Assembly: GCA_026545765.1 (NCBI GenBank)
Contig: CM048841.1
Span: forward strand, 91,403,419-91,467,418
Direction of reading: 5' to 3'
DNA: 64,000 bases
Origin: Plantago major
Taxonomy: Eukaryota; Streptophyta; Magnoliopsida; Lamiales; Plantaginaceae
In this document: positions 22,141 through 34,906 of the stretch, piece after piece
Layout of the letters: every line of letters starts with the position of its first letter
How positions within the stretch are numbered: the first letter of the stretch is position 1
Notes under the pieces: model-generated
Told to the model about the DNA's origin: nothing
The model's input: the letters and a program-made list of their open reading frames with translations, nothing else
Database searches by the model: none
Translations under genes and position numbers: made by a program

Positions 22141-22885
22141 CCTTTGGATGGTAGCCTGATAGCACTTGGATGGTAGTCTACCAGCTTACCATCCTTTGGA
22201 TGGTAGCCTGATAGCACTTGGATGGCAGCCTAGTAGCCTAATGGCACTTGGATGGTAGCCTGATAGCACTTGGATGGTAGGCTACCAGCTTACCATCCTT
22301 TGGATGGTAACTTGATAGATGGTAGGATGGTAGCTTGATGGCTTACCAACATTTGGATGGTAACTTGATAGATAATAGGATGGTAGCCTGATAGCTTACC
22401 AACACATGGATGGTAACTTGATAGACAATAGGATGGTAACTTGATAGCTTACCAACATTTGGATGGTAACTTGATAGATGGTAGGATGGTAGCTTGATAG
22501 CTTACCAACATATGGATGGTAACTTGATAGACAATAGTATGGTAGCTTGATAGCTTACCAACATTTGGATGGTAATTTGATAGATGGTAGAATGGTAGCT
22601 TGATAGCTTACCAATATCTGGATAGTAACTTGATAGATGGTAGGATGGTAGCTTGATAGCTTACCAACATGTGGATGGTAACTTGATAGATGGTAGGATG
22701 GTAGCTTGATAGCTTACCAATATCTGGATGGTAACTTGATAGATGGTAGGATGGTAGCTTGATAGCTTACGAACATTTGGATGGTAACTTGATAGACGGT
22801 AGGATGGTAGCTTGATAGCTTACCAACATTTGGATGGTAACTTGATAGATGGTAGGATGGTAGCTTGATAGCTTACCATCCAACA
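22141..22885. repeat. 53-bp minisatellite in the Tat 3' region
   Basis: From about 22285 a unit of 53 bp (contains GGATGGTAACTTGATAGATG and GGTAGCTTGATAGCTTACC) repeats about 11 times with a few per cent divergence. The first 150 bp hold shorter variants built from the same words (CACTTGGATGGTAGCCTGATAG). The unit contains the imperfect inverted words GGTAGC..GCTTACC. It lies between the 3' LTR and the antisense ORF. Confidence 0.9.
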
Positions 22886-24189
22886 TGTAAATCAAAATTT
22901 GGCGAGCTCACTTGAACAAAGTTAGAAATTTAACTTTAATTTAAGATTGAACCCAATTCAATTTAGGAGTTGCCCTAAATTATATTTGTCTGAAGAGATA
23001 AACAAGTGCAGCCCCTTTCACTCCGAAAAGAACGGTCTCCTCTCTCTTTTTCTATCCCACGCCATTTTCACACTTAGAGAAATAAAAGAAATCATCATCT
23101 TCTCTACTGACGCCAGCGACATGGAAGGGCTCGGCTAAGGTGGTGAGCGGAAGGTGAGGCGGCGGACTGTGCTAGATCTGTGTGAAGAGGACCGAGCGGA
23201 GAGAGAGAGAGAAGCAGGGAGTTGACGGCATGGAGGAAGAAAGGAGAGGTTTACGGCGGAGAAAGGCTGGGGAGAGGGCAAAGAGAGGGAGTTGCGTGTG
23301 GTTGGAGGAGGAGCAGATGACCGGATTTGCTGTTCTTAGGTGACCGATCGCTGCTTTTTTTTTAAAAAAAAAGTGGAAACAGAGATTTAGCTGAAATTGT
23401 GTTCTCTGTTGTTTGTTCTTTTCTGAGAACTGGCAATTTGTACGAATATGTGCTGCTTAGATTCGTTACTTGGAGGATGGAATCGTCTTGTTTTCTGCTA
23501 CAGTGAATGGTTTGAGCTGCATTTGATACGTTTGGTAGCATCGTAGTACTTTGCGTCCGAAGATGTAACGACTTGGAGTTTTTTGAAGGATTTCCTAGGT
23601 GATACTCACATTTTGCCGGCATGGAAATTGTAGTTATAATTAGTAGATTTCTCGTCTCCAAGCTCAAAATTGCATAAATGTAGTTTTTGCTTGCATTTCG
23701 AATTTATTTTGGTGTTGGTAAATTTCTGGATTTTGCCATTCTTGCTGCGTTTTGAACTAGTGATCTTTTTGGGGTGAAATTTATTTTTCTTTGCATAACT
23801 CGATTTCTTTGTCATGTAGGAGTGCACTTGGTGGGATTTGAACTTGGGTTTGCTTTGCTAGTGGAAGATTGGTGCTATCATTCTGCTTGGATCTTGGATA
23901 GGACATCATAGACTTAGTCAAATTGTAAGTTGTCTCACTTTTCTTGAAGATCGTATAGACCCCTCCGTTATGTAGACATATGTATACTTCTTTTTGTATG
24001 AACCGATGTTCGGTGAAGTTGATTGGATATAAAATTTGGTGAAGTTGTACAATGCGTCATTGCAAATGAATATATGATAGACATTTTAGTCTTGCTTTTT
24101 GTTGTATTCATGTTGTGATGCTTTGTTGCCAATGAATATGTTGACGGATTGTTGTAGAGGTAGTTTGTTGGATTGTAATTTTGGAGTAG

Positions 24190-26228
24190 TGTTAGAGTTG
24201 TATTTTGAATGAAGCTTTCTTTCTGTTGAAATTTGAACGTAGGCATACTATGGTAGGGAGTTCGAGTACGATTACTATGCGCCCTCAGTCGACTGAGGCG
24301 GGTGGTCAAATTTTTCGGGGAGACCCCCTACTTCCTATGGGTGAACCATCCGACATCCTGTCAAACAACCCACGATCAAGTCTTAGCGAGGTTGATATGT
24401 CGATGATGAGGGTTGTCTACATGCTTCCTGAGAGCCCTATGTCTTGTCTTCCTCTTGGGGCTCAGAGAGTAGATTGGGATGTCCCATAGATGGTTTTTCT
24501 ATATGACATTGCCTTTAAGGTGGGACTCAGACTTCCGCTTCCCCAGTTTGTGATCGACGTTCTTAGCCATCTCAAGGTGGCACCTAGTCAGCTAATGCCG
24601 AATGCTTGGAAGATTTTACTTGGGATGCTAGTATTGGGTGAGACGAAGGGGGTTGAAATGTCGTTGATGTCTTTTGCCATGCTTACACAGTCAGGGAGGC
24701 GCAGGCTGATAAGGGTCGAATCCAGTTTAATCCAAGGCATGGTGATGGCTTGATTAACATAGGTACTGCTTTTGACAAGGCTTGGAAGGAGAGATACTTC
24801 CTAGTGAGTAAGGAGAAGCTGTTTGGATCCATTGACTGTGAGGGAGTCCCATTGTCTTGGAGACCCTTTGGTAAGCTTCGAATTTTTTTGGTTATGTGTG
24901 CTAGGAATTCTCATTTCCTTGCTTTGTGCTTTGTTGCTTATGAGTTTTAGTATTGCTTCCTGCTATTGTAGGTACTTATGACAAGGGGAATGCGTCAAGT
25001 GAGGTGATCGCTTTGGTTAAAAACATCAGATATAAGCCTGATGATGAAAGGAAAAGCGACCGACTTTTGCATCCCAGGAATCTGAAGGGGACTAGCCTTT
25101 GGCAGACCGCTATTCGACTATATGGGGGTAAGTTGCACTTGTCTCCGCTTGGCGTTTGGATTACCTACAAGCTTTGAACCTGATCGTGTTGTTCTTTGTG
25201 TTGTAGGTAATGGAGACAAGTATGCTAGAAAGGTGCCGAGGTCGATGTCGGGTCGAATGACTAAAGTTGATGACTTGTTGGAATGATTTGCAAAGAAACC
25301 AAGGGTTAGTTCTCCGGAGTTGGAAGACGGTCTTGTTGATGTTCCGTCAAGCTGTCTATCTGATAGTCAGCCAGGTAGGTACTCAATGAAGGCTTTCGGT
25401 GCTCGTGTGACCGACCTAGCATTCCGCCAAGTCTTGCCAGGGATGCTACTGTCCCCTCCTCGGCTGGGCAAGATGTGAGCATGCCGCTGCTGATGGCACA
25501 TGGCACGGTGTCCGATAAACCTTCGCTAACTATTGATATTGATATCGATGGAAGATCTTTTTCTTATGAGTTTGGTCCATTGCCTATCGACTCTGGTAAG
25601 GTGTGGACGCTGGAGAACCTTGACCAGTTGGTAGAGGGTGGAGTGACTCCCTTGACAAATTACGCTCTTGGGCAAAGCCTCAAGGTAAGCTTCATGATCA
25701 TTTAGTGCCTCTTTTTGCCTTTGTATCGAAGCATGATATAATGGAGGTGTATTCTTGTAGGTTTTGACTGCCATGGGATTTATAGGCAAGGCTGTACATG
25801 CATTGGAGGCAAAGTTGGCTTCTGCTTGGGAGGAGAATCGGAAGGATGGGCATTCTATTGCAATACTTAGGAGGGAGAATAGCCGTCTTGAAGGCGAGGC
25901 ATTGTGCGATCGGAGAGCTAAGAAGGCAGCATACGAAGAGTTGGTCAAGGTTAAGGAGAAGCTGGTCGTGGCTGAGTGTGAGGCGGCTAGAGCCGCTAAG
26001 CTTGAGATGGACTTGGCTTCTGCTACTAAGGAGAGCGAAAAGCTGAAAGCAGAACTGGATGCGGTCAAGCAAAGTGAAAACGATCAACTGATCTTGAGTG
26101 AACGTGAATTTAGCTTGAAGGCCATTGATAGAGGGGATTCTGCTGACTACTACAGAGAGCGAGTTGAGAAATGCAATCAGTATCTGAGTGCCCGTGGTGT
26201 GAGCATTTCAGGGGAGGATAGCGACTAA
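24190..26228 (+). mobile_element. Extra antisense ORF region of the Tat fossil (gypsy-type Transposase_28-like)
   Basis: Coding-looking blocks on the strand opposite to gag-pol lie between integrase and the 3' LTR. The first contains GLRLPLPQFVIDVLSHLKVA then LMPNAWKILLGML, which resembles the plant 'putative gypsy-type transposon' domain (PF04195). The last (about 25764-26228) is a strong coiled coil (EELVKVKEKLVVAECEAARA...). GT..AG-bounded gaps separate the blocks. Extra ORFs, often antisense, are known in Tat elements. The leader at 22900-24190 is CT- and GA-rich, like a plant promoter plus 5'UTR. Confidence 0.6.
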
Positions 26229-28275
26229 GTGGATGCTACTTAGTGGTTTCATGCTAGATGATGATACTTTTGGGGTTGTTAGCTTATGATGTTCTTGCTA
26301 CTTTGACTTGTTTTTATTGCCAATTATGTTGGGTTTGACAATGCAATGTTTTGTGTCATTTTGTATGTTTGAACCTTGAATTTCATAATGCCCCGTAGGC
26401 TTGGTATTTCCTCTTTGCTCTTTCATTTGGAATGTGGCCTTGTGGGCTGTCCTATGCCTTGTGTTATTCTTAGATGATAAGTTTCGTAATGTTTGAACAT
26501 ACATTATCACACTAATATGTAGAGAAAATGGTTTCAACAGGATGATTCAAGAAAATGAGAAAACATGTGAAAGGTATGTATACTAATAAAAGACTAAACC
26601 AAATAACCAATTGAGAGGTGATCTTCATTGAAGTAAGGCATATGTAATCAGATACGTCAGACATATATACTTCACATTTGGTAGGCACACGAATTTCTAG
26701 TAAGCAAAGTAGTAAACTAGCATACATACTTGTCATTATGAGGTCAGAACATATTGAGGGGGTGGGTGATTTAAACATGCTTATTCATGTTGTCACTTAT
26801 TGGCTTGACTTGAAAGATGTATAACTGACTAACCTTTGAGGGATTGCATGGTGCTATAATGTCTACTGGTCTGTCCCCCAGTTTAAGTTCTGGTCTGAAA
26901 GAGTAGTGCTTGAACTCGAACTCGCTTGCCTGTTTACGTCACTACATCGTGCTTGTCTGTCCATCATTCCATTAGCCTTCGGTATCCGACTGGTTGTCCG
27001 CTCTCATTAGGTCTTGGTCGTCAGACAGCTTGCCTTCTGGTAGTTCACCATGTGAGAAATATGCAATTATGTTTTGGACCCCTTTGGAGGGGGAGGCATT
27101 TTAACGTCTTGTCTAGTCGGGTTAGGTGACCGACTAGCCTCTGGTCAGGTCGGTTGTTGGAGAGAAATCAATCTCAGAAGGTGACTTTGGCTCATACCTT
27201 GATATGTGGATTGAGATGGATGCAACATGTAGAGAGCTTTGTCTACCTGAGCTCTTGTATAGTTACGGCGAACGTGAGGATGGAGCTGAGTCTCTTTGTA
27301 TGGTAGTGATCATCAATTTTGAAAGGCTTGCACTTGTCTAACCCATGGAGCTGTTTTTGGCGCATCTCATGGATTAAGCAAGTGCAAGCCAATCAGAATA
27401 GATGTGAGTCCATGTGTTTTTGTTGCTCAGCCTGATGGATGGTTAGCTTTGTTGAGCACTATGTTTTGGATGATCCCTTGGAAGTAAGATGTGCCGCGTG
27501 GGCCTTACTTCAATCGTACTCATGATGTGCCAGCCTGCAACATGAGTGAAATCTATCCTCTTGGAGAGGTTTGGGGGGGATGACCGACCGCTGGGTTAGT
27601 TGACCAGCTAGCCCCTGGTCAGGTCGGCTGGTTGTTGTGAGAATTCAATCTCATAGATGAAACATGAGCATTGGTACCTTGACTGTGGGTGGATGCTGAC
27701 TGTTTGTATGTGCCAGATGGAGTGGATGACTGTTGTCTTATTGTTTGGACTTTGTAATGGCTAAGATCATTCCGGTTAGCCAACGAGTTCTCATGGTTTA
27801 TTGTTGTCAGTCTAACGACCATTTGGTTAACATGCAAGAATGTTGGATCCTCGGGAGGGGGCATTAGATCGACTTATGCAAGGGTTAGTTAACCGGCTTG
27901 CCCTAGTCAGCCTTTGCTTGGAGGAGAAATCAATCTCATTAGATAAAGTTGGATGTCACCTTAGTCGTCGTTGCTTGCCGATTGGGGAGAGAAGTCTCTC
28001 TGCCAAAGTAGTAGATGACCGACAGTCAACCTCTTGGGTTGTGTAATTGTTTGGATCATTGGCTAACGATTTGATATGGATTCAGTCGCTGCAGTGGAAT
28101 TACTAGCACCATGACTAGTTGGCTACAAGAAGTTTGGATCCCCCTAGGGAGGCTGAGGGGGGTGGGGCGGATGACCGACCTGCCTAGCTGGGTTAGTTGA
28201 CCACTAGCCCCTGGTCAGGTCAGCTGATTGTAAGGAGGAGTTAACCTCAAACGTAAGTATATCGAATGTGTAGTC
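26229..28275. other. Tat 3' region between the antisense ORF and integrase
   Basis: No ORF is recognised. A module with GACCGAC(C)..GGTTAGTTGACC..CTAGCCCCTGGTCAGGTCGGCTG, followed by AATCAATCTCA-type text, recurs near 27125, 27585, 27880 (weak) and 28165. This suggests old internal duplications with a 300-500-bp spacing. Confidence 0.55.
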
Positions 28276-29660
28276 TTAGAAGTGATACCTTTTCAAGTGG
28301 ATGGCATTCCAACTGTTGGCTATCTGTTGTCCTTCCTTAGTTTCCAGTTTGTAAGCTCCGTTGCCCATTACCCTTGTTATTTTGTATGGGCCTTCCCAGT
28401 TTGGTCCAAGCTTGCCAGCTCCTGTCTCCTTAATATTTTGGAAGACCTTGCGTAGAACCCAATCGTCTTGCTGGAAGGTTCGTAAGCGTATGTTCTTGTT
28501 GAAGTGTTGTGCAGCCCTCTGTTGGTAGGCGGCACTTCGAACCATGGCTCTTTCCCTGAGTTCATCAACCAAGTCGAGCTCGTGTGCCAATGTCGCATCG
28601 TTGGTCTGTTCATTAGCCATTTTGTATCTTGCTGTGGGTAATCCCACTTCTATGGGTATGATTGCTTCAGTTCCATATGTCATGCTGAATGATGTTTCTC
28701 CAGTTGGGGTCCTTGGTGTGGTTCGGTAAGACCACAGCCTGGAAGTTCATCTGCCCATTCTCCTTTTGCTTTTTTTAGCCGTTTTTTGAGGCTTTTCATG
28801 TATTCTTGTTGGTCCACTCCGCTTGTCCATTTGCTTGGGGATAGCGTGGAATGGAGAACGTAAGCTTGATTCCCCATTCTTTGCAGAAATCTTGAAACTC
28901 ATAGCTTATGAACTGGGAGCCATTATCTGTCACGATTTCGTAGGGGACTCCGTACCTGCAAATCACATGTTTCCAAATGAACTTTTTCACCTCTGTGTCA
29001 CGGACTTGCTTGAAGGCTTTTGCTTCCACCCACTTGGTGAAGTAATCGGTTACTGCTAGCATGTACACTTGTTGGCCCGGTGCAGTAGGTAGTTTTCCTA
29101 CTATGTCCATTCCCCATTTCATAAAAGGCCATGGAGCAATGAACGAGTGTAGCTTCTCTGGTGGGAGATGGCTGATTGGTGAGTGTCTTTGGCATGAGTC
29201 ACATCTTCTCACAAAGTCTATAGCATTAGCCCTCATTGTTGGCCAGTAGTACCCTGTCGTTAGTGCCCGGTGGGCAAGACTTCTGGCTCCAGAGTGGTTG
29301 CCACATTCTCCTGCATGCAACTCAGTCAGAACATGTCTGGCTTCATTATTAGTTACGCACCTGAGTAGGGGTCTTGAATAGGATCTCCTATAGAGTTGTC
29401 CGTCGAGGAGCGTGAAGCGGGCTGCCTTTGCCTTCACCCTCCTAGCCTCGCTTTTGTTTTCTGGAAGTTCTCCGTTTGAAAAGTACAATGCTATTGGAGT
29501 CATCCAATTTGACTCAGTTGTTATATCGGCCACTGTCTGGTTGGCGGGCTCACCCTTCCATGTTGCAGGCCATTGTACATACACCACAGGAATAGTCATT
29601 GGCACTGTGGTTTGGATAGCGGCTCCTAGGTTGGCAAGGGCGTCCGTGGTCGTCATTGTC
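28276..29660 (-). mobile_element. Integrase region of the Tat fossil
   Basis: The zinc-binding part (HAGECGNHSG ... CDSCQRH) lies near 29320-29190. The catalytic core has DIVGKLPT near 29120, VTDNGSQF near 28930 and the NGQAE segment near 28815. The C-terminal part (WVLRKVFQN ... NWEGPYKI, near 28470-28370) is the usual gypsy integrase tail. Confidence 0.87.
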
Positions 29661-29689
29661 TCGCACCTGTGGAAATGTAAAACTCCTCG

Positions 29690-31480
29690 AAGGAGGATTG
29701 CAACTCCTTGGCTAGCTGAAGATAGGCAGCCATCTTGGTGTCTCTGGTTTGGTATGAGCCTTGTAATTGGTTAACTACTAACTATGAGTCCGACTCTACC
29801 TGAATGCTTTTTATGCCCATGTCCCGAGCTAGGTTGAGGCCAGCTATAAGTGCCTCATACTCAGATTCGTTGTTGGTTGCTTTGAATCCACATCGGATGG
29901 CTCTTTGGATTGTGTCTCCTTCTGGTGAGGTTAGGACTATGCCAAGTCCACTTCCTTTGACGTTACTGGAACCATCGAATGAGAGCTTCCACTGTAAATT
30001 TTCCTTCTCCTGCAAACAAAACAATTCCCTCTCCGCTTAACCTAATTCAGTTGGAGTGAAGTCCGCTACGAAGTCTGCAAGTGCTTAAGACTTAATGGTT
30101 GTGCGGGGTTGGAAGGAGACGTCGTACTCGCTAAGCTCAACCACCCATTTTGAGAGCCTATCAGAGACTTCGGGCTTGTGTAAGATGTTGCGTAGTGGAA
30201 AGCTGGTGAGGACTACAATGGAGTGGCATTGGAAGTAAGGGCATAGCTTCCAGCTGGCTGTATCGAGTCTCTGCGTCTAATAAGGACTTGCTCACGTAGT
30301 AGACTGGGAGTTGGTTTCCATCTTCTTCCCTGACTAGGACGCCACTTAGTGCTGTGTCAAATACTGCCAGGTAAATGAACAGAGTCTCTCTACCCTCGGG
30401 CTTCGATAGTACTAGAGATGTGGTAAGGTAATGCTTGATTTGTTGTAAGTCATCCTCACACTCGTCTGTCCACTGGAAATCTTTGCTCTTCCGTAGAGTG
30501 TCAAAGAATGGACGACAATTCTCGGAAGATTTGGGTATGAATCTACTGAGGGGTGCTAGCCTCCCAGTCAATTTTTGTACATCTTTAACACACTTGGGGG
30601 AAGGGATGTTAGCAATAGAACGAATTTGATCAGGGTTAGCCTCAATACCTCTTTGTGTGACTAAGTATCCAAGGAATTTCCCAGAGGAAACTCCAAAGGA
30701 GCATTTGGCTGGATTCAACTTCATGTTGTACCTGCGAAGAACTAAGAAGGCTTGGCGGAGATAGTCCAGGTGTTGGTCGGTGAGCAGTGACTTGACTAAC
30801 ATGTCGTCAATGTACACCTCCATGGTGTCCCCCAGCATGCTGGCGAACATGCGGTTGACCAGGCGTTGGGGTAAGTGGCTCCTGCATTCTTGAGTCCAAA
30901 GGGCATGACCTTGTAGCAGAAGGTCCCCCTCTCTGTGATGAAGGTTGTCTTCTCTTGATCTTCAGGGTGCATCAGTATCTGGTTGTAACCCGAGAAGGCG
31001 TCCATGAAGCTTAGAAGCTCATGTCCTGCTGTAGCATCCACTAGCATGTCTATGTGTGGAAGTGGAAAAGAATCCGTCGGGCAAGCTTTGTTGAGGTCAG
31101 TGAAGTCTATGCACACTCGCCACTTGCCATTTTTCTTCTTTACTACCACAACATTGGCTAACCAGTCTGGGTAATGTACTTCGCGGACTGATTCGATATC
31201 AAGCAACTTTTGGACTTCTTCATTGATAACCTTGTTTCGTTCTGGAGCGAACTTCCTCCGTTTCTGTCTGACTGGTGGGTAATCTGGATCGACCTCAAGT
31301 CTGTGGGTGATTACCTCTGGTTCAACTCCTGTCATATCTGCATGTGACCAAGGAAAGCAGTCATGGTGAACTTTGAGAAATGTGATCAATTGCTCTCTTA
31401 GCTCCGGCCTCAACCTTGCCCCAATCTGAACTTTGTGATCCGGATGGTTTGGGTGAATCTGAACTTCATCGAGCTCTTCC
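29690..31480 (-). mobile_element. Reverse transcriptase, RNase H and archaeal-type RNase H of the Tat fossil
   Basis: RT motifs are KKKNGKWRVCIDFTDLNKAC near 31120, MPFGLKNAGATY near 30890 and the catalytic YIDD near 30810. The ordinary gypsy RNase H follows (FDTALSGVLVREEDG, near 30340). A second RNase H starts LSFDGSSNVKGSGLGIVL near 29980 with NNESEYEALIAGL near 29870. The paired RNase H domains are diagnostic of Tat-lineage elements. Confidence 0.87.
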
Positions 31481-31499
31481 ATCCCTGGCTGGTCTGGGT

Positions 31500-33770
31500 C
31501 GATTGGGGGGTTGAGTTGTTGTAATTACTATAACTCGGTTGCCTTTGGTTTCAAGGCTTCCATGTAACATGTTCTCGCATCGCGCTACTGGCCAAAGATC
31601 TCCTTCACCCCCCCCCCACTTGGTTGGGAAGCGAATCACCTGATGGTAGGTTGATGGCACTGCTTTCATCTCATGAATCCATGGCCTACCAAGGATGGAA
31701 TTGTAGCTTGACGGACTGTCCACAATCAGGAACTTCGTCGTTAGGTTGACGCCTTCTGCGTAGACAGGAAGGGTAACACTCCCAACTGTGTAATTCCTTT
31801 CTCCACTGAAACCATATATAGTTGTCGGCTGGCGAAGGATGGCAGTCTCATCTATGCCCATTTCTGTAAGAGCATCTAGAAAAATGATATTAGCAGAGCT
31901 CCCATTGTCAATGAGAACTCTCTTCGTAAGGCAGTTAGCAATAATAATAGAAATTACTAAAGCGTCGTCATGAGGACTGATTAGTTGCTTAGACTCTTGG
32001 TCTGAGAAGTTAATAGTCAAGTCGGACAAAGAGGTGTCTGATGCTCTGCGAGCATTGAGCTCAGGCCTTACCGTTTGCCTACTGTGGCACTTTGTCGCGG
32101 AGTATGAGACACCACTGATCTCTGACCCCCCAGAGATTACGTTGATTACCTTGTTGTTCTGAGGGGGCTCAGTGATCGGTGCCGACCGAGGGTCTTTTTA
32201 CCTTTGTCAGAGAGGTACTCCGTCAATTGCCCTCTCTTCAAGAGCTCGACTACCTCCAATCGCAGGGAGATGCACTCTGCAGTTGCATGGCCATGGTCTC
32301 CATGAAACTCACACCACTTGTTGGGGTTTCTTTGATCTGGAGGTGTTCTGAGTTTTCCTGGCCATCGAACTCTGTCACCCATGCTTTTCATGACTGCTAC
32401 ACACTCCTTTGGTTGAATTGAAGGGTGGGGCCTAGTTCCGACATCCTCTTCTTTTTTAATTTCATTTCTTTGGTCTCCGAAAGAATTGGCCAATATTTCA
32501 GATTCCACTTTTACGATAGTCTAGAGCCCTTCGTTCAACTCGTTTGTCAGGCTTGGGCCCCTTGCGAACACTTTGGCTTGATATGTAAGGCCTGTTGGCA
32601 TCATCCTCCTCCCATTTGATCTGAGCCCATGCTTTGGCGAGCACGTCTTCCATTGTTCGGCAGGTGTACATGGTCAGCTCCTTGTACAACCCCGAGTTGG
32701 GTGGTAACCCTTTGCGGAAGGCATTGACAGCAGTGTCCTTGTTGCAGGTGGGGATTGACACCTTCTCCTTGTTGAATCTTGCGACGTACTCCCTGAGAGA
32801 TTCGTTAGGTCTTTGCCGGACGCTGTACAAGTCGTCCGACAGTTTCAAAAGCTTGCGACTGCTTGCGAATTGTTCCACAAAGTAGTCGACTAATTGGGCA
32901 AAAGAAGAAATGAAATTGTTGGGTAAGTTGGTATACCATTATAGGGCTGGTCCGATCAGACTGGAACCAAACCCTTTGCACATGCAAGCCTCACGGAGAT
33001 CCCTGGGGATGGCTATGGTGAATATTCTCTGCTTGTACTGTGAGACATGGTCGTCTGGGTCCGTCATTCCATCATAGAGCTTCATGCTTGGGAAGGTGAA
33101 CTTGGTTGGCATCTCCACCAATGCTATAGCGTCGGCGAAGGGAGAGTCAGCAAAATGAAATATAGTATGAACTTAGATCCTTTATAATCTTATACACTTG
33201 TAAATGCGCAGAAGAAGGAGGATATGTACTTAAAAATATTTGTTGGGTAAGCTCTTCTTGATCGGTGTTGGCACTCCAGGGATCCTTTGGATCATCTCTT
33301 CCAAGCTCACCAGATTGGAGGCTAGCTCCTCGTTGCTACTTCCGTGACCTGCAGAGAGGGTTAGCGAGTTATCTACCTGACTTACGTTCTGGTTGCGTTG
33401 CTGTGGTGACTCGTCGTTCACCCTTGGGTTAACACCCTCAAACAAGACCCTTCTGCTAGTAGTGCCCGGAGTGATCTCAAGGGTTGTTCTTGATGGGGCG
33501 CTCACCACCTGAGAGACTGAAGTTATGTGAATCACCCCTTCCGTCTCCTCAAAGGTTAGCTGACGAGCCTCAATGGTGTTGCGTGGTGGGTTCTCCACTC
33601 CAGTGACATGAGTCAATCGGCGAGATGAAGCCGCATCCAGTGCTGGAGTTTCCTGGTGGACAAAGGATTCCACCTTCTCCTTCAAAGCAGAGTTCTCCTG
33701 ACGGACGTCACGGTTCTCATCCTCAAGGAGCTTGATCTTCTGGGCGTTCTCTTGCATCTGGGCCGCCAAG
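31500..33770 (-). mobile_element. gag and protease region of the Tat fossil
   Basis: The N-terminal coiled-coil stretch (ENAQKIKLLEDENRDVRQEN, near 33740) precedes the retrotransposon gag core (RPNESLREYVARFNKE, near 32790) and then CEFHGDHGHATAEC near 32300. The aspartic protease has VLIDNGSSANIIF near 31900 and ILGRPWIHEM near 31680. Confidence 0.85.
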
Positions 33771-33916
33771 GTTTTGATTTAAGTGACGACATCCACCTCC
33801 TCTACCTCTTCCAGAACGTATTCGTCTGAGTGCGTCATGATGATTGCTTAGCGTATCGCAGTTGTCGCTACTGGATTGCCTTGTTTGATAGTCGGGGCCC
33901 CACAATGGCGCCAAAT

Positions 33917-34901
33917 TGTAGACGCTCAAAAATCTACAATCAAATTAGGTTAATGAATTGGGGGGGCACCGACAATCTGCAAGGCAACAAGAGAAAACGA
34001 GACGTAAGGTACCAAGGTGACACCGGTGTGGTGTCGACCGTATGGACTCCGACGCTCAAGTTAGTAAGCTGATAGAAGATGAATAGAGTAATAGAGACAA
34101 AGAGAGAAATGATGGAGGTCGACTTATCCTGTTGACGGTTCGGCAATGTATGGATGGATACCGGCGATAGGCTAGCTGACCTTGCTGGAAGTGGCTAGTT
34201 GGCTATCGTCGGATAGTGATAGAAGGGTACCGGTGAGAGGCTAGCTGACCTTGCTGGAAGTGGCTGGTTGGCTATCGTCGGATGGTATGATAAGATGGCG
34301 GAAGGTGATAGATGACTGATGGACGTTGGATGATGATGGAAGGTGATAGGCGATGATCAAGATGTAAGGCAATGATCAGTGATGGTTGATAGCTTGATAG
34401 CTTGATAGAGATGGAGGCGTCAGAGTGATAGCTAGGGTTTCTCGTAGTGTGTATGAGATAAGTTCCTCCTTCCACCTGCCTTCCTTTATAGCCTTTCAAC
34501 CCGTTAGACCTATATTTCGGGTGAGGAGTCTTTTAGTGGGTTGGACTATGTCAAACCGGTTGCATATTGACTGACTGAGTCAATCAAGCAATGCGAGTTG
34601 GTTAGTTTGTTAGACTGACGTGGTCAGTCATGCAAGGTAAGTTGGCTAGCTTGTCAACAACTTGGGTGGCTGGCAAGGCTAGACGAGCAAGGTAGCTTGC
34701 TAACCAGCTAGAAAGTTGGTGAGGTCAAGTGACCCAGTTAGCCTGTGGACTACATGGTTGGATGAGTGGCTTAGCTTGGTGGATGAGCTTATTGATCTTT
34801 GGAATTCAATTTACGTATAAAGCCAAAATGTACTCCTTAATGGACCATGGATTGGCCCGTAGTCTTGGTGGGCTAATCAAGTACGAATTTTAGCCAGTAC
34901 A
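33917..34901 (-). repeat. 5' LTR of the Tat-type element
   Basis: About 985 bp, next to the primer binding site at 33903-33916. It ends TG...CA on both strands. Confidence 0.92.
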
Positions 34902-34906
34902 CTAAC

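Larger units (their letters stand above)
20582..34901 (-). mobile_element. Tat-type Ty3/gypsy LTR retrotransposon (fossil), 14.3 kb
   Basis: LTRs at 20582-21589 and 33917-34901 begin TGTAGACGCTC and end CAGTACA. The TSD is CTAAC (20577-20581, 34902-34906). The primer site on the minus strand reads ATTTGGCGCCATTG (33903-33916). The polypurine tract GAGTGGGGGACAAAC abuts the left LTR. Domain order gag, protease, RT, RNase H, second RNase H, integrase is Ty3/gypsy. The extra archaeal-type RNase H and the very long 3' non-pol region place it in the Tat (Ogre/Retand/TatV-like) group. The coding region is broken by several lesions. By eye the LTRs differ at about 3% of sites plus two indels, suggesting about 1-2 million years. 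Confidence 0.93.

Noticed and set aside
21840-22885. CRISPR-like array
   Set aside because: Units are contiguous tandem repeats without unique spacers, in a plant retroelement.
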